A program made the position numbers and the translations under genes. Source: DASRDR01 sp035550795 (GTDB lineage: Bacteria; Methylomirabilota; Methylomirabilia; Rokubacteriales; DASRDR01). Taken from it: 64,000 nucleotides of DNA. The notes under the pieces were generated by a model that saw nothing but the letters and a program-made list of their open reading frames with translations, ran no database searches and had not been told where the DNA came from. Where the stretch lies: assembly GCA_035550795.1 (NCBI GenBank), contig DASZOL010000063.1, positions 8,230 to 72,229 of the forward strand. The letters are read 5' to 3'. The first letter of the stretch is position 1, and each line of letters starts with the position of its first letter. Shown piece after piece: positions 17,551-26,122 of this stretch.

Positions 17551-18927
17551 ATGCGTCAACGCGTGCTCATCGTAGAGGACGACGCCCTCGCCCGGAAGGG
17601 GCTCGCCGACCTCCTCACCCTCTGGGGATACGAGGTCGCGACCGCGGGCGATGGCGCCGAGGCCCTTGAGCGGATGGCGGAGGACCCGCCCGCCGTGGTG
17701 GTGAGCGATCTCGTGATGCCGACGATGGACGGCCTCGCCCTCCTGTCGGTCCTGCGGACGGACTATCCGGAAACCGCGGTCATCATGCTCACAGGTCAGG
17801 GCTCGATCGAGAGCGCCGTGCAGGCGATGAAGGAAGGCGCGTACGACTACCTGACGAAGCCCCTCGACCCCGCCCGCCTGCAGGTCCTCCTGGAGCGGGC
17901 CCTCGACCGGGCCGAGAGCGTGCGCGAGGTTCACCGGCTCCGCCGCGAACTCCGGCACCGCGGAGCGTTCGGCCGCCTGGTCGCGGGGGCGCCGGCCATG
18001 CAGGAGGTGACGCGCCAGGTCGAGCAGGTCGCGCCCACCGACGCGACGGTTCTCGTCCTCGGCGAGAGCGGAACTGGCAAGGAGCTCGTAGCGCGGACGA
18101 TCCACGACCACTCGGTGCGCCGGCGTGGACCGTTCGTAGCCGTCAACTGCGCGGCCATCCCGGAGACGCTGCTCGAGAGCGAGATCTTCGGGCACGAGAA
18201 GGGGTCGTTCACGGGCGCCACCGGCCGCCGGCCCGGGTGCTTCGAGCTGGCCGACGGCGGGACGCTCTTCCTCGACGAGATCGCGGAGATGAGCCCGGCG
18301 ACCCAGGTCAAGTTCCTGCGGGTCCTCCAGGACGGCCGCTTCCGGCGGGTGGGCGGCCAGGCCGAGATCACCGTCGACGTCCGGGTCATCGCGGCGACCA
18401 ACAAGAGCCCGGCGAAGGCGCTGCAGAGCGGTGCCCTGCGCGAGGACCTCTACTACCGCATCGCCGTCTTCACGCTCTCGCTGCCCCCGCTCCGTGAGCG
18501 CCCGGAAGATCTCGACGAGCTGGTCCGTGTTCTGCTCGAGGAGCTTGACGAGCGCCACCAGCGGTCGGTCCGGGGCGTGGACGAGGCCGCCCTGGCCACC
18601 CTCCGGCGATATTCGTGGCCGGGGAACGTTCGAGAGCTCCGGAACGTCCTCGAGCGGGCCTTGATCGTCTGCCCCGGGGAGCTGATCGGCGTCGCCCACC
18701 TGCCCTCGCCCCCAGCCGCGGCGGCGGCCCCCGCGGAGCCATCCGCGGACCAGGCGGCCGACGCCGTGCGGCTGCAGGTCGGCACGACGGTGGACGAGGC
18801 GGAGCGACGCCTCATCCTTCGCACGCTCGCTCACACGGGAAACAACAAGACGCGGGCGGCGGAGATCCTCGGCATCAGCCTCAAGACCCTCCACAACAAG
18901 CTCAACCGGTACAACCGCCCCCCGTGA
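17551..18927 (+). CDS. NtrC-family sigma-54 response regulator
   Basis: The 458-residue protein has a receiver domain (acidic EDD, phospho-acceptor D53 in VVSDLVMP, K in LTKPLD), an AAA+ central domain (Walker A GESGTGKE at 171-178, sigma-54 contact loop GSFTGA at 218-223, a variant of GAFTGA, Walker B GGTLFLDEI), and a C-terminal Fis-type helix-turn-helix (NNKTRAAEILGISLKTLHNK). It activates sigma-54 promoters when phosphorylated. The next gene, 22 bases on, is a histidine kinase, so the pair is probably a two-component system. The ATG at 17551 was chosen because the receiver domain begins there. Confidence 0.93.
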   Translation: MRQRVLIVEDDALARKGLADLLTLWGYEVATAGDGAEALERMAEDPPAVVVSDLVMPTMDGLALLSVLRTDYPETAVIMLTGQGSIESAVQAMKEGAYDYLTKPLDPARLQVLLERALDRAESVREVHRLRRELRHRGAFGRLVAGAPAMQEVTRQVEQVAPTDATVLVLGESGTGKELVARTIHDHSVRRRGPFVAVNCAAIPETLLESEIFGHEKGSFTGATGRRPGCFELADGGTLFLDEIAEMSPATQVKFLRVLQDGRFRRVGGQAEITVDVRVIAATNKSPAKALQSGALREDLYYRIAVFTLSLPPLRERPEDLDELVRVLLEELDERHQRSVRGVDEAALATLRRYSWPGNVRELRNVLERALIVCPGELIGVAHLPSPPAAAAAPAEPSADQAADAVRLQVGTTVDEAERRLILRTLAHTGNNKTRAAEILGISLKTLHNKLNRYNRPP

Positions 18928-18949
18928 TGGTGGCTCCGGCCACGCTCCC

Positions 18950-20752
18950 ATGGCCCTGAGCGCCCGTACGCGCGAGCTGCTCGGCCTCACGCTGGTGGTC
19001 CTGCTGGTGGTTTCCGTGGCGACCGCCGCGCACCTGGCGACGCTGGCGCGTCTCACCCTTGGGAACGCCGCAGAGGAGGGCCGCCTCCTCTCGCGCCAGC
19101 TCCTGCATCAGGCCGCCCACGTCCTCCGGGCCAGCGGCGCCGCCGCGCCCGCGGCCTTCCGGGAGGATCCGAGCCTGCGGGCCCTGCTCGACGGCCTCGT
19201 GGGGTACTCGCGGGTCGTGGTCTACGGCGCGATCGTCGATGCCAGTGGCCGCACGCTGCTCCACAGCGACCCGGCGCTTCAGGGACGGGCGCTCCCTGAG
19301 CGTCCGCTCCTGGACGACGTGCTCACGGCGGGCCTTCCTCAGCTGGCGAGACTGCTCCTGGGGCCGCCTCAGATCTACGAGGTCCAGCTCCCCGTCCGCC
19401 GCGGCGAGCAGCCCTTCGGCACCGTGCAGGTCGGCGTGTCGACCAGCCTCGTCCGCCAGACGCTCCGGGACGCGCTGCTTCGGAGCCTGGCCTTCGGCGC
19501 GGGCGCGCTCGCCCTGGCGATCGCCCTTGGCCTCGGCACGGGGCGGGTCCTCCTCGGCTACCTCCAGCGCATCGCCCGGAGGGTCGAGCGCCTCGCCCGC
19601 CGGGACGTCGGGGTCGAGTTCGGTCCCGGCGACGACATGGGGCGACTCGCCGAGCGCATGAAGGGTCTGGGCGAGCGCATCCAGGCGACGACCGGGGGCG
19701 CCGGCGACCCGAGCGCGGACGGAACGGAGCGACTCCAGAACGCCGTGGTCCTCCTGGGGCCTGACGGGACCGTAGCCTTCGCCAATGCCCCGGCCGAGCG
19801 GCTGCTGGGTCGCTCGCTCGCCGGCCGCCCGCTCGCAGAGGCGCTGCCGCCCGCGCACCAGCTGGCGAGCCTCGCGGCCGCGATGCTCCAGGGCGGCGCT
19901 TCTCCGCTCCACGAGACGGTGACCCTGCCCGCCGGCGCAGGCGAGCCGCGCGAGTGGGCCGTCTCGGGGTATCCTCTGCGAGAAGACGCCGAGCCAGGCG
20001 GGGGCCTGCTCGTCCTGCGCGACCTCGAACCGGTCCGAGCGGTGGAGTCGCTGGTGAGCTACTCGCAGAAGCTGGCAGCTCTCGGTCGCCTGACCTCCGG
20101 CGTGACCCACGAGGTGAAGAACCCGCTCAACGCGATGCGAATCCATCTCGAGCTCCTGCGCGCCCGTCTCGCCCAGTCCGGGCACCCGACGCCGTCCGAG
20201 ATCGCCGAGAACATCGACGTCATCGCGCACGAGATCCAGCGCCTGGACCGGGTGGTGCAAGGATTCCTGCGCTTCGTCCGGCCGCAAGATCTCCGCCTCG
20301 CGCCGGTCGACATCAACACGGTCCTCTCGGACGTCGCGCGCGTCGCGCGCCCCGAGGCCGCCCGGGCCGGCGTCGAGATCGTGCTCGAGCCTGGACGCGA
20401 CCTTCCGCGCGTGACGGCAGACGCCGGCCTCATCGCACAGGCGAGCGCGAACCTCGTCAGCAACGCCGTCCAGGCGATGTCGGGTGGCGGGACGCTCGTC
20501 GTCGCGAGCCGCCGCGCCGCCCCGAACGGGGTCGAGATCCGCGTGAGCGACCAGGGAGTCGGCATCCCGCCGGAGAATCTCGAAAAGATCTTCCGCCTCT
20601 ACTTCACGACGAAGGCGGGAGGATCGGGCATCGGCCTGGCCATGGTGTACCGCATCGTTCAGATGCACGATGCACGGGTCGATGTCGAGTCGACGGTGGG
20701 CAAAGGCACCACCGTGACGCTCACTCTGCCCGCCGCGCCGGGCGCCCCGTGA
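18950..20752 (+). CDS. Membrane sensor histidine kinase, cognate to the NtrC-type regulator
   Basis: The 600-residue kinase has TM1 (residues ~9-30), a periplasmic sensor domain (~31-175), TM2 (~178-203), a HAMP-like segment, a PAS-like domain (~265-365), HisKA with H387 in GVTHEVKNPLNAM, and HATPase with N-box NLVSNAVQAM, G1 SDQGVGIPPE and G2 GGSGIGLAMVYRI. The short ATP lid and EVKNP H-box resemble NtrB/ZraS kinases that partner sigma-54 regulators. It follows the regulator by 22 bases and overlaps the downstream lipoprotein start (GTGA), so the three form one operon. The signal is unknown, possibly envelope-related. Confidence 0.92.
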   Translation: MALSARTRELLGLTLVVLLVVSVATAAHLATLARLTLGNAAEEGRLLSRQLLHQAAHVLRASGAAAPAAFREDPSLRALLDGLVGYSRVVVYGAIVDASGRTLLHSDPALQGRALPERPLLDDVLTAGLPQLARLLLGPPQIYEVQLPVRRGEQPFGTVQVGVSTSLVRQTLRDALLRSLAFGAGALALAIALGLGTGRVLLGYLQRIARRVERLARRDVGVEFGPGDDMGRLAERMKGLGERIQATTGGAGDPSADGTERLQNAVVLLGPDGTVAFANAPAERLLGRSLAGRPLAEALPPAHQLASLAAAMLQGGASPLHETVTLPAGAGEPREWAVSGYPLREDAEPGGGLLVLRDLEPVRAVESLVSYSQKLAALGRLTSGVTHEVKNPLNAMRIHLELLRARLAQSGHPTPSEIAENIDVIAHEIQRLDRVVQGFLRFVRPQDLRLAPVDINTVLSDVARVARPEAARAGVEIVLEPGRDLPRVTADAGLIAQASANLVSNAVQAMSGGGTLVVASRRAAPNGVEIRVSDQGVGIPPENLEKIFRLYFTTKAGGSGIGLAMVYRIVQMHDARVDVESTVGKGTTVTLTLPAAPGAP

Positions 20753-21465
20753 AGCTCCTAGCGCTCGCCGCCTTCTTCCTTGCCGTATCCGGCTGCGCGG
20801 CGATCCGCCAGGAGGTGCCGCCCTGGGCACGCCCTGTGCCGGCGGTGCCCCGGCCCGAGCCCCCGGTCGCGTCCGACACGGCCCAGAGCGTGACAGCTTC
20901 GTCGAAGCCGGTCCCCGAGCCGATCGTCGCGCCGCCGCCGGCCGCTCCACCTGCTACCACGCCGGCCCCGCCGCCGGTCCCGGCTCCAATGAGCCGGCCG
21001 CAGGCGGTCCCGTCACCTCCGGCCACCTCGGCGCCCGCGACCTCGGCGCCCGCGCCATCGACACCAGGGGCCGCGACCGCGGCTCCGCTCCGTTCTCCCG
21101 CACCGGCGCCGGTGACGCCGCCCGCAGCACTGCCGGCAGCCCCACCGCCGCCGGTCGCGGCGCCTGCGCCGGCCGGCGTGCCTGGCCCGCCGGCAAGCGC
21201 GAGCCCGCCGTTGACCGCAAGCCTGCCGCCCGCGGAGGTACGTCGGCTTCAGGACGAGGCTCACCGGCGTATCGAGGAGGCCGAGCGTCTCCTGCGCCAG
21301 CTCGATGGCCGGCCCCTCGCGGCGAAGGATCTGGAGACGCTCCGCCTCGCCCAGAGCTTGGTGGAGCAGGCCCGGAAGGCGCTGGGGGGCCAGGAGTACG
21401 AGCGCGCGGCCAACCTCGCCATCAAGGCGCGCACGCTCGCCGACGATCTGAGCACGCAGCGCTGA
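20749..21465 (+). CDS. Proline-rich lipoprotein with C-terminal helical domain
   Basis: The GTG start overlaps the kinase stop. The N-terminus MKLLALAAFFLAVSGC is a lipoprotein signal with lipobox V-S-G-C (Cys16). Residues ~25-160 form a low-complexity Pro/Ala linker (repeated APAPA and PATSAPATSAPAP units) that could span the periplasm or cell wall. The C-terminal ~75 residues (VRRLQDEAHRRIEEAERLL… KALGGQEYERAANLAIKART) are alpha-helical, of a type seen in small envelope-stress proteins. I do not recognise the family. Its operon with a two-component system suggests it is a sensor accessory or a target. Confidence 0.75.
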   Translation: MKLLALAAFFLAVSGCAAIRQEVPPWARPVPAVPRPEPPVASDTAQSVTASSKPVPEPIVAPPPAAPPATTPAPPPVPAPMSRPQAVPSPPATSAPATSAPAPSTPGAATAAPLRSPAPAPVTPPAALPAAPPPPVAAPAPAGVPGPPASASPPLTASLPPAEVRRLQDEAHRRIEEAERLLRQLDGRPLAAKDLETLRLAQSLVEQARKALGGQEYERAANLAIKARTLADDLSTQR

Positions 21466-21722
21466 CCGGCCGTCGACCGAGTAACTTTTTACATCTTCCC
21501 CGCGAGACCTCCGTGGTAACTCTTACATCGCGTCAGGGCTGGGCCGCGCCCAGACGGGGCGGGCAGGATCAACTCAGTGGGGCCTAGTCACTCGCAATTC
21601 TCGCTAGGTCCGCCTGGTCAGACAACGCGCCCATGCCCAAGTCCGGCATGGCCTTTGCGTGGATCGACGACGGACTGATCCGTCATCGTAGCGGGAGTGT
21701 CCCGCACAGAGGAGGATGTGGC
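21466..21722 (+). promoter_or_regulatory. Intergenic control region upstream of the OmpA-like gene
   Basis: It contains a direct repeat GTAACTTTTTACATC (21481-21495) and GTAACTCTTACATC (21516-21529), 35 bases apart, in otherwise GC-rich DNA; a CTGGGC-CGC-GCCCAG hairpin (21539-21553) that could end the upstream operon; and a sigma-54-like site CGGCATGGCCTTTGC (21644-21658: GG, ten bases, GC). All three are motif readings. Confidence 0.4.
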
Positions 21723-22475
21723 ATGCAGATACGTTCGCTGGCCATCATAGTGGCCTCTCTGTCACTCATCACCGTCGGGTGCGCCACGAAGAAGTTCGTG
21801 CGCGAGGAAGTCGGCAAGAGCGAAACGAAGCTCGGCGCCGAGGTCGGGCGCGTCGACACGGCCGTGACCGAGGAGCGCGCGCGCACGACGGCCCTCAGCG
21901 ACCAGCTCGGCCAGACGAAGGTCGCCGTCCAGCAGGCAGACAACCGCGCAGGCGAAGCCAGCAACCTCGCCCGGGATGCCCAGACCCGCGCCGACGAGGG
22001 CGTCGTCAAGGCCACCCAGGCCCTGTCCCGGGCGGACGAGGCTCACGCCAGCGCCACGCAGGCCATCGCCAAGTCGGACGAGACGGGTGCTCGCCTGACC
22101 CGCCTCTGGGCGAACCGCAACAAGCGCGTTCCGGGCGACACCATCGCAATCCTCTTCCGGTTCGATCGCGCGGAGCTCGACGACCGTGGCCAGACCGCGC
22201 TCCTCGACGTGGCGAAGCAGCTCACCGACAATCCGAGCCTCGTGGTCGAGCTGGAAGGCTACACGGACAGCGTCGGCCCGATGCCCTACAACGTCCAGCT
22301 GAGCCAGCGGCGCTCCGAGGCGGTGCGACGCTTCCTGGTCGAGAAGGGCGTGGAGATGCACCGGATCCACTCCATTGGACTCGGCGACATCCGGCCGTCC
22401 GCGGACAACACGACCGCCAAGGGGCGCGAGCAAAACCGCCGCGTGATGGTCAGGTTCTTCGCGCCGGCCGAGTAG
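21723..22475 (+). CDS. OmpA/Pal-like peptidoglycan-associated lipoprotein
   Basis: The 250-residue protein starts with a lipoprotein signal (MQIRSLAIIVASLSLITVGC, Cys20), has a long alanine-rich coiled-coil stalk (residues ~25-130, repeated heptads of T, A, D and Q), and ends in an OmpA domain (ILFRFDRAELDDRGQTALLD, VELEGYTDSVGPMPYN, LSQRRSEAVRRFL, NRRVMVRFF) that binds diaminopimelate in peptidoglycan. It probably links the outer membrane to the cell wall. The ATG at 21723 follows AGAGGAGG. A perfect hairpin lies 20 bases after the stop. Confidence 0.92.
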   Translation: MQIRSLAIIVASLSLITVGCATKKFVREEVGKSETKLGAEVGRVDTAVTEERARTTALSDQLGQTKVAVQQADNRAGEASNLARDAQTRADEGVVKATQALSRADEAHASATQAIAKSDETGARLTRLWANRNKRVPGDTIAILFRFDRAELDDRGQTALLDVAKQLTDNPSLVVELEGYTDSVGPMPYNVQLSQRRSEAVRRFLVEKGVEMHRIHSIGLGDIRPSADNTTAKGREQNRRVMVRFFAPAE

Positions 22476-22494
22476 CCGCTCCGGCAGGCATTCC

Positions 22495-22520
22495 CCCGGG
22501 CGGCGGTTCCGCCGCCCGGG
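22495..22520. terminator. Hairpin between convergent genes
   Basis: CCCGGGCGGCGG and CCGCCGCCCGGG form a perfect 12-base-pair inverted repeat around TT, 19 bases after the OmpA-like stop and before the convergent helicase gene. No T-run follows, so termination strength is uncertain. Confidence 0.55.
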
Positions 22521-22599
22521 ATCTCTCCCCGCTCCTCTTCCACGTCCCGCCCGGTCGCACGGCGCCACGCGCCGCGGAGAACGCCGCGGAACCGACCCC

Positions 22600-25305
22600 T
22601 CAGATCAGCGCGGACTCCAGCACGATCCCTCGGTCCAGGATCCCGGCGGCCGAGTCGGCGGCGCGGGCGACACCGCCCGGCACCTCCGGTCCCTCCGCAA
22701 TCTGCCGCAGGAGGTCGATCAGCCGGCGCATGGCGCGGATCAGGTCGCCCTCGTGGCCGCCAAACGACTGCGTCACCACGCGGGCCCAGTCGTCATCCCC
22801 CGACGCCCACCGGAAAACCGCCGCCACGAACCCGGTCTGCACACGCGCCGGGCGATGCAGACCCACCCGCCGCTGGACGGCCATGATCGCCTCGGCCGCT
22901 TCCTCCATCTGACGGACCCGGCGTCGGAGCCGCGGCCGCTCGCGCAGGAGCCGACGGGACGGCTCGTCCTCCGCGGAGCGCGCGTCCTCGATCAGGCACG
23001 ACACCAGCGCCGCGACCTCGGCAGCCGTCGCATCGTCGAAGACGCCCCGGTGCACCGCCTCCGCCACCAGAAGCTCGTGGTCGTGCCGCAGCGACGCTAC
23101 CAGCTCGCCCTTTGGGCGGAGGACGCCCCGCTGGACGGCGTCGAACGCGTCGAGAACCTCGAGGACGCGCCGGTACTCCTGCCAGATCGCGTCCCTGATC
23201 GCCTCGAGCGCCGCGCGCCGATGCTCGAGCTGACTCCGCTCCTTCTCGATCGTCTTCCACGCGGCGTCGCAGCGGGGCCGCGCCTCCCACGGGCAGGCGT
23301 GGCATTCGATCCGCTCGAGGGCGCCCTCGGGGTCGCCGCGACGCTCCCGCTCCACCAGCGCCGCGAGGTCGAGCTCGCTCAGGCGCGTGAGGAGCTCCCC
23401 GCCCTCGCGGGTGAGCGTCTCCCGGAAGTCGCGCCCCCAGCCGCGATGGTGCGCGCTGAGGTCGCGAATCGCCGGCGGCAGGAGCAGAGGAGGCGTCGCC
23501 CAGAACACCCGCTTGACGTTTCCCGCCTTGGTCCGGACCAGCGAGCCGTGCGGGAGCAGCGCGTCGAGCAGGACGCGGTGCCCGCGCAGCCGGTGCACCC
23601 CCACGACCACCCCGAGCCCGCCGCCGATCCCCCGCTGCCGGAGGAGCACCACACGCCCCGGCTCGACCTCATCGAGCGCGCGGGCGCGCGCAGGGCGCGA
23701 GCGCGAGCCCATGGCGCGCCGGCGCGCGTCCACCTCGCCGCGAAGCCGCCGGTAGCGCCCGATCCGATCGAGCTCTCCGCAGGGTGCCTCGTACCGCTCG
23801 GCCTCCGCCAGCGCCACCTCGGCCTGGGCGACCTCGCGCTCGAGGCGGCGGATGTGCCGGAGGCTCTGATACTGGCCGAACGACGACTCCACGACGCGGC
23901 GGATCGCCGGCTCATCGCGCACCGTCTCGACCAGGAGCGCCACCGAGCCGAAGCTCAGCCGGAACTGACTCGTAATGGGCTCCGGCGAGCCGTCGATCAC
24001 CGACAGCGTCTCCGCCAGACTGTCCCGCGCGTCGAGGGCGATGATGCACTGGCCCTCCGGGTCGATCCCGCGGCGACCGGCCCGGCCGGCCATCTGCGTC
24101 AGCTCGTTGGTCGTCAGCGCCCGGAACCCGCGGTCGGTGCGCTTCGTGAGCCCCTGCAAGACGACGCTCCTGGCCGGCATGTGAATGCCGAGGCTCATCG
24201 TCTCGGTGGCGAACACGACCCGGACCAGCCCGCGCTCGAACAGCACCTCCGTCAGGCGCTTGAGGCTCGGCAGGATGCCCGCGTGATGGAGGCCGACGCC
24301 GGCCCGGAGCGCCTGGAAGATCGTCTGGTTGAGCGCGGAGGCGGCAAGCGTCGGACTCTCCTCGATCGCCTCGGCGATCGCCCGCTCGACTTCCCGGGCG
24401 CGGACCCGGTCGAGGAGCGTCCGGCCTTCCTCCAGCACCTCGTCCATGGCCCGCTCACACCCGGCCCGGCTGAAGATGAAGTAGATCGCGGGCAGCCAGC
24501 CGCGTGCCTCCAGCTCCTCGAGCATCGCCGGCACCGACGCCACCCGGCGGGCGTAGAAGCGGCCGCGGCCTTCGTCTCCGCCTCCCGCGATGCCGACCAG
24601 CTTGGCGCGGGCGGACCGCACGGCGTCCAGCGGATGGATCTCGGCCGCCAGATCGGCCACGTGGTAGCGGAGCGGCACCGGGCGGCGCGGGTGGATGACC
24701 GCGTGGATGGGCCGGTGGACGAGGCCGATCCAGTCGGCGATCTCCCGCACGTTCGCGACGGTGGCCGAAAGCGCCACCAGCGTGACGTCCTTGGGGGCGT
24801 TGACGATGATCTCCTCCCAGACGGTCCCGCGGCCCTCGTCGCCCATGTAGTGACACTCGTCGAGGACGACGTGCCGGAGCCCTTCCAGGGTGCCCGTGTA
24901 GAACATGTTCCGAAGAATCTCGGTCGTCATCACGAGCACGGGCGCCCGCGGGTTGACCTTGACGTCGCCGGTCAGGATCCCGACCTCGGCGACGCCGAAC
25001 TGGCGGCAGAAGTCCGCGTACTTCTGGTTGGAGAGGGCCTTGAGCGGCGTCGTGTACGCAACCCGTCGCTTGGCGACGAGCGCGTCGTGGATCGCGAACT
25101 CCGCCACCAGGGTCTTGCCCGCCCCCGTTGGCGCCGAGACGATCACCGACGAACCTTCCAGGATGGCCAGGATCGCCTCCACCTGGAAGTCGTCGAGCGG
25201 GAACGAGTACCGGCGGGCAAACGCCCGGAACAGGTCGACAGCGTCCCCGGAGATGCGACCGGCGTCGAGGGCCGTCTGGATCGATGCGGGGGGCTGGTAG
25301 GCCAA
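22600..25305 (-). CDS. Ski2/Mtr4/HelY-like DEAD/DEAH-box RNA helicase
   Basis: The 901-residue helicase has motif I APTGAGKT (near residue 56), Ia TTPLKALSNQK, II DECHYMGD, III SATVAN, V GLHHAG and TETMSLGIHMPAR, and VI QMAGRAGRRGID, followed by the arch-like insertion and the C-terminal DSHCT domain typical of Ski2-like helicases. A cysteine cluster, CHACPWEARPRC, resembles the CHGC segment of mycobacterial HelY. Such enzymes remodel RNA or feed it to exonucleases. The TTG start at 25305 is chosen for its AGGAGGGGAG ribosome-binding site; longer readings upstream are arginine-rich artefacts antisense to the next gene. Confidence 0.9.
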   Translation of the reverse strand: MAYQPPASIQTALDAGRISGDAVDLFRAFARRYSFPLDDFQVEAILAILEGSSVIVSAPTGAGKTLVAEFAIHDALVAKRRVAYTTPLKALSNQKYADFCRQFGVAEVGILTGDVKVNPRAPVLVMTTEILRNMFYTGTLEGLRHVVLDECHYMGDEGRGTVWEEIIVNAPKDVTLVALSATVANVREIADWIGLVHRPIHAVIHPRRPVPLRYHVADLAAEIHPLDAVRSARAKLVGIAGGGDEGRGRFYARRVASVPAMLEELEARGWLPAIYFIFSRAGCERAMDEVLEEGRTLLDRVRAREVERAIAEAIEESPTLAASALNQTIFQALRAGVGLHHAGILPSLKRLTEVLFERGLVRVVFATETMSLGIHMPARSVVLQGLTKRTDRGFRALTTNELTQMAGRAGRRGIDPEGQCIIALDARDSLAETLSVIDGSPEPITSQFRLSFGSVALLVETVRDEPAIRRVVESSFGQYQSLRHIRRLEREVAQAEVALAEAERYEAPCGELDRIGRYRRLRGEVDARRRAMGSRSRPARARALDEVEPGRVVLLRQRGIGGGLGVVVGVHRLRGHRVLLDALLPHGSLVRTKAGNVKRVFWATPPLLLPPAIRDLSAHHRGWGRDFRETLTREGGELLTRLSELDLAALVERERRGDPEGALERIECHACPWEARPRCDAAWKTIEKERSQLEHRRAALEAIRDAIWQEYRRVLEVLDAFDAVQRGVLRPKGELVASLRHDHELLVAEAVHRGVFDDATAAEVAALVSCLIEDARSAEDEPSRRLLRERPRLRRRVRQMEEAAEAIMAVQRRVGLHRPARVQTGFVAAVFRWASGDDDWARVVTQSFGGHEGDLIRAMRRLIDLLRQIAEGPEVPGGVARAADSAAGILDRGIVLESALI

Positions 25306-25331
25306 CGGCGCGGGCTCCCCTCCTGCCGCGC

Positions 25332-25341
25332 ATTGTACACT
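25332..25341. promoter_or_regulatory. Overlapping divergent -10 boxes
   Basis: ATTGTACACT reads as TACACT on plus (25336-25341), 8 bases before ATG 25350, and as TACAAT on minus (25337-25332), ahead of the helicase. The two hexamers share TGTACA, so polymerase can probably occupy only one direction at a time. Confidence 0.5.
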
Positions 25342-25349
25342 GAGGCGTG

Positions 25350-25775
25350 ATGCAGGGCGTGTCAGTGTCCCTCCGAGCGGTTGCGCTGCTCCTGGCGGCC
25401 ATGGTGGTCGCTTCGCCAGCGGTGGCCACGCATCTGCCGGACCATCGCTTCGTGGTGCTGGGCTTCGTGACCGACGGCGAAGGCCGCCCGCTCGCGGGAG
25501 CGCGGGTGGTCGTGACGCGCATGAAGACGGGACTGGAGCACCCCACCACCACGGAGCGCGACGGCTTCTATCTCGTGGTCCTCCATCTCCACGACGAGAA
25601 CGAGGGCGAGCGACTGGCCCTGGACGCGAAGGGCGTGAAGGGCGAAGTGCGCGTGCGGTTCGATGTGCGTGACAAGAAGGTGGAGCGCGGCACACGCGTG
25701 GACGTCCGCGCCGACCGCCTCGTCGAGAACCGTGCCGCCTTCGCCGAGACGCTCCGCAACTATCTGAGCCGATAG
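25350..25775 (+). CDS. Secreted protein with a carboxypeptidase-regulatory-like beta domain
   Basis: The protein has about 141 residues. The N-terminal signal peptide (MQGVSVSLRAVALLLAAMVV… cleaved near AVA-TH) is followed by an immunoglobulin-like carboxypeptidase-regulatory (CarboxypepD_reg) domain: FVTDGEGRPLAGARVVVTR, then TTERDGFYLVVLHLHD. Such domains are accessory beta-sandwiches of exported proteins. The start is ATG 25350 (GTG 25347 is adjacent), immediately after the predicted transcription start, so the mRNA is probably leaderless. Confidence 0.75.
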   Translation: MQGVSVSLRAVALLLAAMVVASPAVATHLPDHRFVVLGFVTDGEGRPLAGARVVVTRMKTGLEHPTTTERDGFYLVVLHLHDENEGERLALDAKGVKGEVRVRFDVRDKKVERGTRVDVRADRLVENRAAFAETLRNYLSR

Positions 25776-25805
25776 ACCACGAAACACCGCACCCCCCCCG
25801 GTTTC

Positions 25806-25835
25806 TTGACAGCTCCGCCGGACCGACGATGTAAT
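25806..25835 (+). promoter_or_regulatory. Sigma-70-type promoter
   Basis: TTGACA (25806-25811), an 18-base spacer and TGTAAT (25830-25835) precede the Lrp/AsnC-ligand-domain gene, which has its own GAGGAGG ribosome-binding site. The -35 matches consensus exactly. Confidence 0.65.
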
Positions 25836-25876
25836 GGGCCCTGATTAGGTCACGCCTAGGCTGAGGAGGTCGCGCC

Positions 25877-26122
25877 ATGAAGGCATACGTGCTCGTCGAG
25901 ACGAATGCAGGCAAGACGAAGGTGGTCAAGAAGGCGCTCGGAAGGCTCAAGCCCGGCAAGTGCCGGATCGAGTCCCTCGACGTGGTCACGGGCCCGTTCG
26001 ACTACATCGCGGTGGTTCAGGGTCCGACGCTCGACGACATCGGGCAGCTCGTGACGGAGGGCATCGGCGCCATCGAGGGGGTCACGCGCACGACCACCTG
26101 TCTCGCGGTGTCGGTGGGATGA
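25877..26122 (+). CDS. Stand-alone Lrp/AsnC ligand-binding (RAM) domain protein
   Basis: The 81-residue protein is a bare RAM domain (alpha/beta ferredoxin-like): AYVLVETNAGKTKVVKKALG, FDYIAVVQGPTLDDIGQLV, IEGVTRTTTCLAV. It has no DNA-binding helix-turn-helix. Stand-alone RAM proteins bind amino acids or pair with full-length Lrp proteins. It is preceded by a good promoter and a GAGGAGG ribosome-binding site, and overlaps the next gene by 4 bases (ATGA). Confidence 0.85.
   Translation: MKAYVLVETNAGKTKVVKKALGRLKPGKCRIESLDVVTGPFDYIAVVQGPTLDDIGQLVTEGIGAIEGVTRTTTCLAVSVG

Noticed and set aside
23281..23319. Cysteine cluster in the helicase as a new iron-sulfur site
   Set aside because: The CHACP segment resembles the CHGC segment I recall in HelY-type helicases, so it is probably a family feature and not a novelty.
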